Of a stretch of DNA of 7,960 nucleotides, positions 1 to 6,633 are shown in pieces. This stretch comes from an uncultured beta proteobacterium (lineage in GTDB: Bacteria; Pseudomonadota; Gammaproteobacteria; Burkholderiales; Burkholderiaceae_C). Position numbers and translations under genes: made by a program. Position 1 is the first letter of the stretch; each line of letters begins with the position of its first letter. A model generated the notes under the pieces. The model was given only the letters and a program-made list of their open reading frames with translations. It did no database searches and was not told where the DNA came from. The stretch lies in the NCBI GenBank assembly GCA_903834645.1, contig CAILKA010000444.1:1-7960 (forward strand), read 5' to 3'.

Positions 1-397
1 TCGGCCCCTTCGTGATCTCGATGCGCTCGACCTGCGAAGGCGGCAGGTTCTCCAGCGAGAAGCCCGGGGGCGCGCGCTCACCGTTGACGAGGATGAGGGT
101 GTAGCCCGAGCCCAGCCCGCGCAGGCGCGGCGAGCCACCTTGCATGTCCACGCCCGGTGTGCGGCGCAGCACATCGGTCACGCTCACGTCGCCAAAGCGG
201 TCGAGCTCCTCGCGCCCGACGATCGAGGTGGCCACCGAGCGGCGACGCCGCTGCTCGGTGTCGCTCACCTCGTTGCCGCGGATCTCCACGCGCTGGGGTG
301 GCGCAGGAGGGGCGGGCTCGGGCTCCACCGCCTGCGCGCGCAGGCCCGGTGCCGCACAGGCAAGCAACGCAGCCAGCCAGTGCGGCGCGCGTTTCAC
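1..397 (-). CDS. TonB-dependent outer-membrane receptor, N-terminal part (cut by window edge)
   Basis: This is the first 132 residues of a TonB-dependent receptor, an outer-membrane barrel that imports siderophores, metal complexes, vitamins or other large nutrients using energy passed on by TonB-ExbB-ExbD. Residues 1-21 form a signal peptide: K2-R3, a hydrophobic Leu/Ala stretch, and a probable cleavage site after L19-R20-A21. A Pro/Glu linker follows (about 24-34), then a possible TonB-box-like segment QRVEIRG (35-41). The plug domain starts near residue 54: a VTDVLRRTPGVD stretch (73-84), RLRGLG (91-96), YTLILVNGERAPPG (99-112) and VERIEITKGP (123-132), all classic plug motifs. The barrel lies beyond the left edge. 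The GTG start at 395-397 was chosen because GAGG lies about six bases upstream and it gives an intact signal peptide. The start overlaps the tex stop codon as GTGA, which suggests translational coupling. The ligand cannot be judged from the plug alone. Confidence 0.9.
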   Translation of the reverse strand, partial: MKRAPHWLAALLACAAPGLRAQAVEPEPAPPAPPQRVEIRGNEVSDTEQRRRRSVATSIVGREELDRFGDVSVTDVLRRTPGVDMQGGSPRLRGLGSGYTLILVNGERAPPGFSLENLPPSQVERIEITKGP

Positions 398-2778
398 CGC
401 GACCTCAGCTGAAGCCGGGCGAAGGCTTCGGCCATCGCGCCTTGCGAGGGAGAAGCACCGGCGGTGGTCGCGCCCGTTGCTGCCGGGCGCGGCGCGCGCT
501 CGCCGCGCGCGGCCGGACGGAAGCGGTTGTCCCCTGCCCCGGTTTCCTGCTGCGCCCCCGCGCCTTCCGAGCGCATCGACAGCGCGATGCGCCGACGCTG
601 CAGATCGACCTCGACCACTCGCACCTGGACCACCTGGCCGGCACGCACCACCTCGCGGGCGTCGGCCACGAATCGGTTGGCGAGCTGGCTCACGTGGACG
701 AGGCCGTCCTGGTGCACGCCCACGTCGACGAAGGCCCCGAACTGCGCAACGTTGGTCACCGTGCCTTCCAGCCGCATGCCGGGCTTGAGGTCGGAGAGCT
801 CGTGCACGCCCTCCTGGAAACGCGCCACCTCGAAGCCGGGGCGAGGATCGCGTCCGGGCTTCTCGAGCTCGGCGAGGATGTCGCGCACGGTGATGGCGCC
901 GAAGCGCTCGTCGACGAAAGCTTCGGGACGCAACGTGCGCAGCACTTCCGGGTGCCCCATCACCGCGGTGATCGGCCGGCCCGCGGCCTCGAGCAGGCGC
1001 TGGACCACAGGGTAGGTCTCGGGGTGTACGCCGGTCCTGTCCAGAGGCTCATCTCCGTCTCGGATGCGCAGGAACCCAGCCGCCTGTTCGAAGGTGCGCG
1101 GGCCCAGGCCCGGCACGTCGAGCAGCTGGCGCCGGCTGCGGAAGGATCCGTTCGCATCTCGCCAGCGCACGATCCCCGTGGCCACCGCCGCCGACAGGCC
1201 CGACACGCGCCGCAGCAGCGGTACGGAGGCCGTGTTCAGGTCCACACCCACGGCGTTGACACATGCCTCGACGACCCCCTCGAGCTGACGGGCCAGGCCG
1301 CCCGGGTCGAGGTCATGCTGGTACTGGCCCACGCCTATGCTCTTGGGGTCGATCTTCACGAGTTCGGCCAGAGGATCCTGCAGGCGTCGCGCGATGCTGA
1401 CGGCCCCGCGCAGGCTCACGTCCAGCTCGGGCAACTCCTGGCTGGCCAGTTCGCTGGCCGAGTAGACCGAGGCACCGGCCTCGCTCACGATGACCTTGTC
1501 CAGGCGATGGGTCGGAGCGGCTGCGTGCACGCGCTGCAAGAGCTCGCCGGCCAGCTTGTCGGTCTCGCGGCTGGCCGTGCCGTTGCCCACGGCGATCAGC
1601 GAGACGCCATGCTGCGCCACGAGGCGGCCGAGCGCGGCCAGCGAGCCCTCCCAATCGCGGCGCGGCTCGTGCGGATAGACGGTATGGGTCTCCAGCACCT
1701 TGCCGGTCTCATCGACGACTGCGACCTTGACGCCAGTGCGGATACCGGGGTCCAGGCCCATCACGACGCGCTTGCCGGCAGGGGCGGCGAGCAGCAGGTC
1801 GCGCAGGTTGTCCCCGAAGACGCGGATCGCCACCGTCTCGGCCTGCTCGCGCAAGCGCGTGTAGAGGTCACGCTCCAGGCTCAGCGAGAGCTTGACCTTC
1901 CACGTCCAGCCGATCGTGCGGCGCATCAGTGCATCGCCTGGACGGCCTGAGGCGCTCCATCCCAGGTGGCGGGCGATGCGCCCTTCGGCCAGCGTGGGTT
2001 CACCCGCGCCGACCGGATCGTCGACGACGAGCCGCACGTCCAGGCAGCCTTGCGTGCGGCCGCGAAAGACCGCGAGCGCGCGATGGCTGGGCATGCGGCC
2101 GATCGGCTCGTCGTGCTCGAAGTAGTCGCGAAAGCGCGCAACATCGGGCTGATTCGGGTCCTGGCCGTCGATGAGACGGCTGCGCAGCGTGCCCGCCTCC
2201 CACAGCCACTCGCGCAGGCTGCCCACGAGGGCCGCATCCTCGGCCCAGCGCTCCGACAACAGGTCACGCACGCCATCAAGCACGGCCGACGCGTCGGCAA
2301 ATCCCGCCTCGGCATGGATGAAGCCCGCCGCCTCAACGAGCGGCTCCAGCCCCAAGTCAGCCAGCAGCCGATCGGCCAGCGGTTCGAGCCCCGCCTCGCG
2401 CGCGATGGCCGCCTTCGTGCGGCGCTTGGGCTTGTAGGGCAGGTAGAGGTCTTCGAGCACCTGCTTCGTGGCGGCCTGCAAGATGGCCTCGCGCAGCGAA
2501 GGCGTGAGCTTGCCCTGCTCCTCGATGCTGGCCAGCACCACCTCGCGTCGAGCCTGGAGCTCGCGCAGGTAGGACAGGCGCTGCTCGAGCTCACGCAGCT
2601 GGGCGTCATCCAGGCCGTCGGTGGCCTCCTTGCGGTACCGGGCGATGAAGGGCACGGTCGCCCCGCCGTCGAGCAGGGAGACGGCGGCCTCGACCTGGGA
2701 CGGCCGCACCTGCAGTTCGGCGGCAATCTGGCGCGAGATCGGGTTCGAGGAGGAGGATAGGGAGCGTTCGGGATTCAC
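394..2778 (-). CDS. tex: Tex family S1 RNA-binding transcription accessory protein
   Basis: This is a complete 794-residue Tex protein (E. coli YhgF type), a cytoplasmic nucleic-acid-binding factor linked to transcription and to expression of some virulence and toxin genes. The family's usual length is about 770-790. Domains in order: the helical Tex N-terminal region (about 12-200, with VPFIARYRKE and LEDLYLPYKPKRRT); a YqgF/RuvC-like domain from about 336 (MGLDPGIRTGVKVAVVD beginning at M340, AVGNGTASRET near 396); a conserved VSEAGASVYSASELA block near 435; helix-hairpin-helix repeats (about 505-575, VDLNTASVPLL and DVPGLGPRTFEQAAGFLRI); an S1 domain (about 667-738, GTVTNVAQFGAFVDVGVHQD); and a low-complexity Arg/Ala/Gly tail. 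The GTG start at 2776-2778 lies 16 bases after the upstream SDR stop. It has no obvious Shine-Dalgarno, so reinitiation from the upstream gene is plausible. The only earlier in-frame ATG (2880) would overlap that SDR by 86 bases. The stop overlaps the next gene's start. Confidence 0.97.
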   Translation of the reverse strand: MNPERSLSSSSNPISRQIAAELQVRPSQVEAAVSLLDGGATVPFIARYRKEATDGLDDAQLRELEQRLSYLRELQARREVVLASIEEQGKLTPSLREAILQAATKQVLEDLYLPYKPKRRTKAAIAREAGLEPLADRLLADLGLEPLVEAAGFIHAEAGFADASAVLDGVRDLLSERWAEDAALVGSLREWLWEAGTLRSRLIDGQDPNQPDVARFRDYFEHDEPIGRMPSHRALAVFRGRTQGCLDVRLVVDDPVGAGEPTLAEGRIARHLGWSASGRPGDALMRRTIGWTWKVKLSLSLERDLYTRLREQAETVAIRVFGDNLRDLLLAAPAGKRVVMGLDPGIRTGVKVAVVDETGKVLETHTVYPHEPRRDWEGSLAALGRLVAQHGVSLIAVGNGTASRETDKLAGELLQRVHAAAPTHRLDKVIVSEAGASVYSASELASQELPELDVSLRGAVSIARRLQDPLAELVKIDPKSIGVGQYQHDLDPGGLARQLEGVVEACVNAVGVDLNTASVPLLRRVSGLSAAVATGIVRWRDANGSFRSRRQLLDVPGLGPRTFEQAAGFLRIRDGDEPLDRTGVHPETYPVVQRLLEAAGRPITAVMGHPEVLRTLRPEAFVDERFGAITVRDILAELEKPGRDPRPGFEVARFQEGVHELSDLKPGMRLEGTVTNVAQFGAFVDVGVHQDGLVHVSQLANRFVADAREVVRAGQVVQVRVVEVDLQRRRIALSMRSEGAGAQQETGAGDNRFRPAARGERAPRPAATGATTAGASPSQGAMAEAFARLQLRSR

Positions 2779-2794
2779 GGGTGGTGTCTGCGGT

Positions 2795-3700
2795 TCAGGT
2801 CCTAAGCGCCGCGCGCAGTTGCTGCGCGATGTCGGGGCGCTCGGCAAAGGGGTCGCTGGGATTGCGGCCCGCGAGCACATCCTCCAGGCGTATGCGCACG
2901 CCGCCCAGGGCCTGCGGGTGGCTGTAGATGTAGAAGCGGTCGGTCGCCATCGCGTCGAAGACGGCCTGGGCCACGTCAGCGGCGCTGACGCGCCCTTTCG
3001 AGACGGCCTTCTCGCTCATGGCCTGGGCGATGAGCTGGCTGCGCGTGGGGCGCGCCCCTTCGTCGCTGAGCGCTTCCGGGCGGTTGCGGTGGCTGTGCGA
3101 GATACCGGTGGGCACGAAGTAGGGGCACAGCACGTGCGCGTGGACCTGTTCGGTGACCAGGCTCAGGTCCTGGTGCAGGGTCTCGCTGAGCGACACCACG
3201 GCGTGCTTGGTGACGTTGTAGACGCCCATGTTCGGCGCGTTCAACAGCCCAGCCATGCTCGCCGTGTTGACGATGTGGCCGCGCCACTGGGGATCGGCCG
3301 CTGCGGCAGCCAGCATCAGCGGCGTGAAGACGCGGACCCCATGGGCCACACCCATCAGGTTCACGCCGATCACCCACTCCCAGTCCTTGAGGGTGTGCTC
3401 CCAGATCAGGCCTCCGGCGCCCACCCCGGCGTTGTTGAAGACAAAGGTGGGGGTGCCGAAGCGCGAGAGCGTGGCTGTGGCCAGGGCCTCGACCTCTGCG
3501 GCCTTCGACACGTCTACGCGCTGCGGCAGCACCTCCGCGCCGAGCGCGCGCACGTCGGAGGCGGCATGCTCGAGAGCATCGGCCTGCACGTCGGCCATGA
3601 CGATCTGCATACCCTGGCGCGCGGCCAGGCGGCTGGCTTCCAGGCCGAAGCCCGATGCGGCTCCGGTGATGACGGCGATGCCGCCTGCCAAAGTGCTCAT
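2795..3700 (-). CDS. SDR family NAD(P)-dependent oxidoreductase (NAD-type pocket)
   Basis: This is a 301-residue short-chain dehydrogenase/reductase of the classical type, a soluble enzyme that interconverts a hydroxyl and a keto group. All core motifs are intact: the Rossmann glycine motif TGAASGFG (12-19), NNAG (89-92), N114, S148 in NTASMAG, and Y161 with K165 in YNVTK. D37 at the end of the second strand (MADVQ) favours NAD(H), from family knowledge. The C-terminus is some 40-50 residues longer than a minimal 250-residue SDR and includes a DRFYIYSHPQ stretch seen in SDRs of this length. The ATG at 3698-3700 has GGAG five to six bases upstream. A GTG at 3770-3772 in the same frame lacks this and would add an unconserved Arg/Pro-rich leader. 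The ATG overlaps the stop of a tiny upstream ORF (ATGA). The substrate is unknown. Neighbouring acyl-CoA and enone enzymes suggest a lipid-like or xenobiotic alcohol/ketone, which is inference. Confidence 0.94.
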   Translation of the reverse strand: MSTLAGGIAVITGAASGFGLEASRLAARQGMQIVMADVQADALEHAASDVRALGAEVLPQRVDVSKAAEVEALATATLSRFGTPTFVFNNAGVGAGGLIWEHTLKDWEWVIGVNLMGVAHGVRVFTPLMLAAAAADPQWRGHIVNTASMAGLLNAPNMGVYNVTKHAVVSLSETLHQDLSLVTEQVHAHVLCPYFVPTGISHSHRNRPEALSDEGARPTRSQLIAQAMSEKAVSKGRVSAADVAQAVFDAMATDRFYIYSHPQALGGVRIRLEDVLAGRNPSDPFAERPDIAQQLRAALRT

Positions 3701-3798
3701 GATCGCTCCAGTCGAATGAAGGATGGGGGTAGAAGGCTTGCGGGCCTGCGTGCGGGCGCGGGGGAAGCGCACCCGCGATGGTGCATGTGCCCGTTCAT
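3697..3798 (-). CDS. Possible 33-residue small ORF / leader peptide upstream of the SDR (doubtful)
   Basis: This short ORF lies in the 114-base gap between the acetyltransferase and the SDR. It begins with ATG (3796-3798) five bases after a near-perfect Shine-Dalgarno, AGGAGG at 3804-3809. It ends in TGA at 3697-3699, which overlaps the SDR start as ATGA. The product begins MNGHMHHRGC, so it is His-rich at the N-terminus, then becomes Pro/Arg/Ala-rich. There is no signal peptide, membrane segment or recognisable domain. Against it being a real gene: about 67% G/C at third positions, clearly lower than neighbouring genes, and rare codons for such a genome (CTA, and CGA twice). It could be a small protein, a leader that couples translation of the SDR to upstream ribosomes, or chance. 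I do not recognise it. Confidence 0.3.
   Translation of the reverse strand: MNGHMHHRGCASPAPARRPASLLPPSFIRLERS
3752..3776 (-). other. GC-rich RNA hairpin in the gap between acetyltransferase and SDR
   Basis: In the minus-strand transcript, GCGGGUGCG (3776-3768) can pair with CGCGCCCGC (3760-3752). This gives nine base pairs, one of them a G-U wobble, closing a seven-base loop CUUCCCC. No U-run follows, so it is not an intrinsic terminator. It sits within the doubtful small ORF and about 50 bases ahead of the SDR start. It could slow ribosomes, stabilise or process the mRNA, or be a chance product of high GC. Confidence 0.4.
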
Positions 3799-3814
3799 GC
3801 AGCCCTCCTGCTCG

Positions 3815-4261
3815 TCAATCGGAGAGTCGCAGCATCTCCACGTGCGGGATGCCGTCCTCGCCGTAGGGAGCGCCGACGGTCTCGAAGCCGAGCGCGCCAT
3901 AGAAGGGCTGCAGATGCGCCTGTGCACTGATGCGGATGCCCTGCCCCGGCCAGGCCTGCCCGCAGCGCGCCAGCCCCTCGCGCATGAGCGTCCACCCCAG
4001 GCCCTGCCCGCGCACCTCGGGTGCGGTGATCACGCGACCGATGGAAGGCTCGACGTACTTGGCGCCAGGGTCGACCACGCGAAGGTAGGCCTGGAGCACG
4101 CCGGCATCGTCGCGGCCCATCAGGTGAAAGGCGTGTCGGTCGAGGCCGTCGGGGTCGAGGTACGGACCTTGCTCGAGAATGAACACGCGGCAGCGAAGCG
4201 CAAGCGCGTCGTACAGCGCGTCGACGCCCAGTTCCTCGAAGCGGGCCCAGATCCAGTGCAA
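3815..4261 (-). CDS. elaA: ElaA-type GNAT family N-acetyltransferase
   Basis: This is a 148-residue GNAT acetyltransferase, which moves an acetyl group from acetyl-CoA to an amine. It matches the ElaA family (E. coli ElaA is about 153 residues) along its whole length: LYDALALRCRVFILEQ (16-31), PYLDPDG (33-39), H43, IGRVIT (74-79), the acetyl-CoA motif VRGQGLG (83-89), the ElaA signature SAQAHLQPFYGALGF (112-126), and EDGIPHVEM (135-143). The physiological substrate of ElaA is not firmly known to me. The start is TTG at 4259-4261: no ATG precedes M48, the residues after the TTG match the family N-terminus, and GAGG lies five bases upstream, overlapping the stop of the preceding oxidoreductase (TGAGG). 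The seven-base gap implies coupled translation with that gene. Extending the frame upstream would only read a Ser/Pro/Arg-rich shadow of the oxidoreductase. Confidence 0.92.
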   Translation of the reverse strand: MHWIWARFEELGVDALYDALALRCRVFILEQGPYLDPDGLDRHAFHLMGRDDAGVLQAYLRVVDPGAKYVEPSIGRVITAPEVRGQGLGWTLMREGLARCGQAWPGQGIRISAQAHLQPFYGALGFETVGAPYGEDGIPHVEMLRLSD

Positions 4262-4268
4262 CGTCGCC

Positions 4269-5288
4269 TCAGACGAGCTTGACGAGCTGCTTGCCGAAGT
4301 TGCGGCCCTTGAGCAGCCCGAGGAAGGCGTCCGGGGCGGCCGCCAGCCCCTGGGCCACGGTCTCGCGGTACTTGAGCTTGCCGGTGGCCACCATCGTGCC
4401 AAGCTCCTTGAGCGCCGCAGGCCAGAGTTCCATGCGCTCACTCACGATGAAACCCTGCAGCTTCAGCCGGGACACGAGGATCAACGAGGGATTGGCCATC
4501 GGGATGGGCTCGCCGTTGTATCCGGCGATCATCCCGCAGAACGCGATGCGCCCGAAGGCGTTCATGCGCAGCATCACGGCGTCCAGGATGACGCCGCCCA
4601 CGTTCTCGAAGTAACCGTCGATGCCCTGCGGGCAGGCTTCCTTGAGCGCAGCCAGCAGCGACTTGAGGTCACGATGTGCCTTGTAGTCGATGCAGGCATC
4701 GAAGCCGAGTTCGCGTACTGCGTAGTCGCACTTGTCCGGGCCGCCGGCGATCCCGACGGCGCGGCAGCCGCGCGCCTTGGCGAGTTGCCCCAGTGCCCCG
4801 CCGACGGCCCCGCTGGCAGCGCTGACAACCACCGTCTCGCCGGCCTTGGGCTCGATGATCTGAGTCAGGCCCATCCAGGCCGTGACGCCGGGCATGCCCA
4901 CGGCGCCGAGGTAGGCCGCCAGCGGAATGTGGGTGGTGTCCACCTTGCGCAGCAGCCCAGGCTGGTTCGCATCGACGACGGCGTGCGTCTGCCAGCCGCC
5001 CATGCCAACAACCTGGTCGCCAGCCGCGAAGGCCGGGTGGCGCGACTCCACCACCTCGCCCACGGTGCCGCCGATCATCACGGCGTCGAGCGGCTGCGGC
5101 TGCGCGTAGCTGCGGCCGTCGTTCATGCGGCCGCGCATGTAGGGGTCCAGGCTGAGGTAATGGTGGCGCACGAGCACCTGACCGTCGGCCAGCGCGGGCA
5201 ATTCGACCGAGACGAGGCGGAAGTTGTCGACGGTGGGCTCGCCTGCGGGGCGGGAGGCGAGCAGGATCTGCTGGTTGAGGGTCATCAT
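4269..5288 (-). CDS. MDR-family NADP-dependent oxidoreductase (CurA / leukotriene-B4-dehydrogenase type)
   Basis: This 339-residue protein belongs to the zinc-free medium-chain dehydrogenase/reductases that reduce carbon-carbon double bonds of enones and enals with NADPH (E. coli CurA, mammalian PTGR1). Features: ASRPAG near the start (11-16), the family signature YLSLDPYMRGRM (44-55), GGTVGEVVES (73-82), GMPGVTAWMGL (131-141), the nucleotide-binding AASGAVG (157-163), AGGPDKC (181-187) with K186 as the likely NADP-phosphate contact, DGYFENVGG (224-232), and the C-terminal GLLKGRNFGKQLV. No zinc-binding cysteines or histidines of the alcohol dehydrogenases are present. Two adjacent ATGs (5286-5288 and 5283-5285) are possible starts. 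The second has a better-spaced weak GCGAG, so one residue is uncertain. It lies 22 bases after the thioesterase and 7 bases before the acetyltransferase. The natural substrate is unknown, but it fits a cluster handling unsaturated acyl or carbonyl compounds. Confidence 0.95.
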   Translation of the reverse strand: MMTLNQQILLASRPAGEPTVDNFRLVSVELPALADGQVLVRHHYLSLDPYMRGRMNDGRSYAQPQPLDAVMIGGTVGEVVESRHPAFAAGDQVVGMGGWQTHAVVDANQPGLLRKVDTTHIPLAAYLGAVGMPGVTAWMGLTQIIEPKAGETVVVSAASGAVGGALGQLAKARGCRAVGIAGGPDKCDYAVRELGFDACIDYKAHRDLKSLLAALKEACPQGIDGYFENVGGVILDAVMLRMNAFGRIAFCGMIAGYNGEPIPMANPSLILVSRLKLQGFIVSERMELWPAALKELGTMVATGKLKYRETVAQGLAAAPDAFLGLLKGRNFGKQLVKLV

Positions 5289-5310
5289 GGACTCGCTGTG
5301 GGGAAAGGAT

Positions 5311-5769
5311 TCAGGGGGTCGGGGAATCGGGAAGGCCGGCCTGTCGGCGCACCTCGCGCCCGTCGGATCCCGCGGGCAGGCCACGCAGGAACTTGAAGGT
5401 ACCCGTGGCGTGGGCCGTGATCTCGCCATCGGTGCGGGTCATGCTGGCCTCGCAGAAGGCGAGTGAGGCGGTGCGGCGCAGGCAGCGCGCGGTGGCCACG
5501 AGCCGTCCCTCGGCGGGCAACAGGAAGCTCGTCTTCATCTCGATCGTGACCACGCCTGGAGACCAGGGGCCCGCCTGTGTGCGCGGGCTGCGAGCGGCGT
5601 GCGCCATGGCCACGTCCAGCAGCGTCATCGTGACCCCGCCGTGCGCCACGGCCCAGGAGTTGGTGAGCTCAGGGCGCATGTCCAGTGCCAGCACCGCGAG
5701 CGCAGGCTCGATGCGCACGAGCTCGAGCCCGAGCAGCCGCCCGAAAGGGATTTCCACCTGGAAGTCCAC
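5311..5769 (-). CDS. PaaI-type hotdog-fold thioesterase
   Basis: This 152-residue hotdog-fold protein is of the PaaI/acyl-CoA thioesterase group, which hydrolyses acyl-CoA to free acid and CoA in the cytoplasm. Features: GRLLGLEL (10-17), which starts the first strand; the active-site segment N37...AHGGVTMTLLDVAM (42-55), with HGG at 43-45 and D52 at the position of the catalytic acid in PaaI; and later strands containing VVTIEMKTSFL and GRLVATARCLRRT. The C-terminal 20 or so residues (GREVRRQAG and beyond) extend past the fold and look disordered. The start is GTG at 5767-5769, with only a weak AGG some ten bases upstream. A second GTG four codons later has no better site. It follows the second SDR by 19 bases, so a shared transcript is very likely. 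In this context it may release CoA from an end or dead-end product of the pathway, which is inference. Confidence 0.93.
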   Translation of the reverse strand: MDFQVEIPFGRLLGLELVRIEPALAVLALDMRPELTNSWAVAHGGVTMTLLDVAMAHAARSPRTQAGPWSPGVVTIEMKTSFLLPAEGRLVATARCLRRTASLAFCEASMTRTDGEITAHATGTFKFLRGLPAGSDGREVRRQAGLPDSPTP

Positions 5770-5788
5770 GGTTCGACCTGCTGGCGGG

Positions 5789-6577
5789 TCAGCCCGAATG
5801 GACGGCGCTCACGCCACCGTCAACGGCCAGGACCTGGCCGGTGATGTGCTTGCCGGCCTGGGTCGCGAACAACAGCACCGCGCCCTTGAGGTCGTCGTCA
5901 TCGCCCAGACGCCGCAGCGGTGCGTGCGCGGCGAGGTTGTCCACGCCGTGCTCGGCAAGCGTCGCCTGCGTCATGCGGCTGGGGAAGAAGCCCGGCGCGA
6001 GCGCGTTGACGGTGATGCCGTAGGGGCCCCACTCGCCCGCGAGCGTGCGCGTGAAGTTCACGACCGCGCCCTTGCTCGTGCCATAGGCGATGAACTTCAT
6101 GTTCAGCGACCCGGCCAGCCCCGCGATGGAGGCGATGTTGACGATGCGCCCGCGCCGACGCGGGATCATGCTCGCCTGGGCTACGGCCTGCGCGTAGAGG
6201 AAGAGGCTGCGCACGTTGAGGTTCATCACCTTGTCCCACGCGGCCAGCGGATGCTCCTCGGCCGGTGCGCCCCAGGTGGCGCCGGCGTTGTTGATCAGGA
6301 TGTCGATGTGGCCCAGGCGCTGGACCGTCTCGTCGACGACCCGGCGGATCTGCTCGGGGTCGCTTGAGTCGGCAGCGATCCAGCGCGCATCGATGCCGGC
6401 AGCCTGCAAGTCGGCGGCAGCCTCCTCCAGGTCGGACGCCTTGCGCGAGGTGAGCATGATCTTGGCGCCGGCCTCACCCAGCGCATGCGCCATCTGCAAG
6501 CCGAGCCCGCGCGAGCCGCCTGTGACGAGGGCCACCTGGCCGGCGAGGTCGAAGAGCTTCATCACGGGTGTGGACAT
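5789..6577 (-). CDS. SDR family oxidoreductase (FabG-like, NADP-type pocket)
   Basis: This is a complete 262-residue classical short-chain dehydrogenase/reductase. Motifs: TGGSRGLG (19-26), the cofactor-selecting SRK (44-46) with R45 typical of NADP(H) binding, ADSSD (69-73), NNAG (96-99), N121, S150 in NIASIAG, Y165 and K169 in YGTSK, the LAPGFFPSRMT segment after the active site, and GQVLAVDGG near the end. The length and the closing VDGG are usual for FabG-like and gluconate-5-dehydrogenase-like SDRs. The start at 6575-6577 was chosen because GGAG lies eight bases upstream. A second in-frame ATG at 6562 lacks a ribosome-binding site. It follows the small membrane protein by 56 bases and precedes the thioesterase by 19. 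By position between an acyl-CoA dehydrogenase and a thioesterase it may act on a 3-hydroxyacyl-CoA/3-ketoacyl-CoA or a related alcohol/ketone, but the substrate is not shown by sequence. Confidence 0.95.
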   Translation of the reverse strand: MSTPVMKLFDLAGQVALVTGGSRGLGLQMAHALGEAGAKIMLTSRKASDLEEAAADLQAAGIDARWIAADSSDPEQIRRVVDETVQRLGHIDILINNAGATWGAPAEEHPLAAWDKVMNLNVRSLFLYAQAVAQASMIPRRRGRIVNIASIAGLAGSLNMKFIAYGTSKGAVVNFTRTLAGEWGPYGITVNALAPGFFPSRMTQATLAEHGVDNLAAHAPLRRLGDDDDLKGAVLLFATQAGKHITGQVLAVDGGVSAVHSG

Positions 6578-6633
6578 GTGCGGACTCCAGGCAGAGGGTG
6601 CTCGTAGGCGTGGGTGCAGGCGTGAAGGGGGGC

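Noticed and set aside
157..1950. 597-codon open frame on the plus strand opposite tex
   Set aside because: It is antisense to the well-conserved tex reading frame. Its translation is Arg/Ala/His-rich with no domain, as expected of shadow frames in a high-GC genome.
394..2880. Longer tex starting at ATG 2880
   Set aside because: It would overlap the SDR by 86 bases and add a Pro/Ser-rich leader not seen in Tex. GGAGG directly abuts that ATG and is too close to act as its ribosome-binding site.
2795..3772. SDR starting at GTG 3772
   Set aside because: The added 24 residues are unconserved, and the ATG at 3700 has a well-spaced GGAG and is followed at once by the SDR N-terminal strand.
3701..3814. 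Intrinsic terminator between acetyltransferase and SDR
   Set aside because: A hairpin exists but it is followed by ACGCAGGCCC, with no run of U, so the standard terminator pattern is missing.
2621..4282. 553-codon plus-strand open frame across the tex start, the SDR and the acetyltransferase
   Set aside because: It crosses three convincing minus-strand genes and their junctions and has no recognisable motif.
4179..5396. 405-codon plus-strand open frame opposite the MDR oxidoreductase
   Set aside because: It is a mirror of the conserved minus-strand gene, His/Ala/Gly-rich and without domain signature.
4269..5429. MDR oxidoreductase extended upstream to 5429
   Set aside because: The extra 47 residues overlap the thioesterase coding region and do not resemble the family N-terminus.
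6578..6633. Imperfect repeat (CACGCCTGCACC and CACGCCTACGAGCACC) in the gap before the second SDR, as an operator
   Set aside because: It is short, imperfect and of common high-GC composition, with no promoter elements nearby. It is not enough to support a regulatory site.
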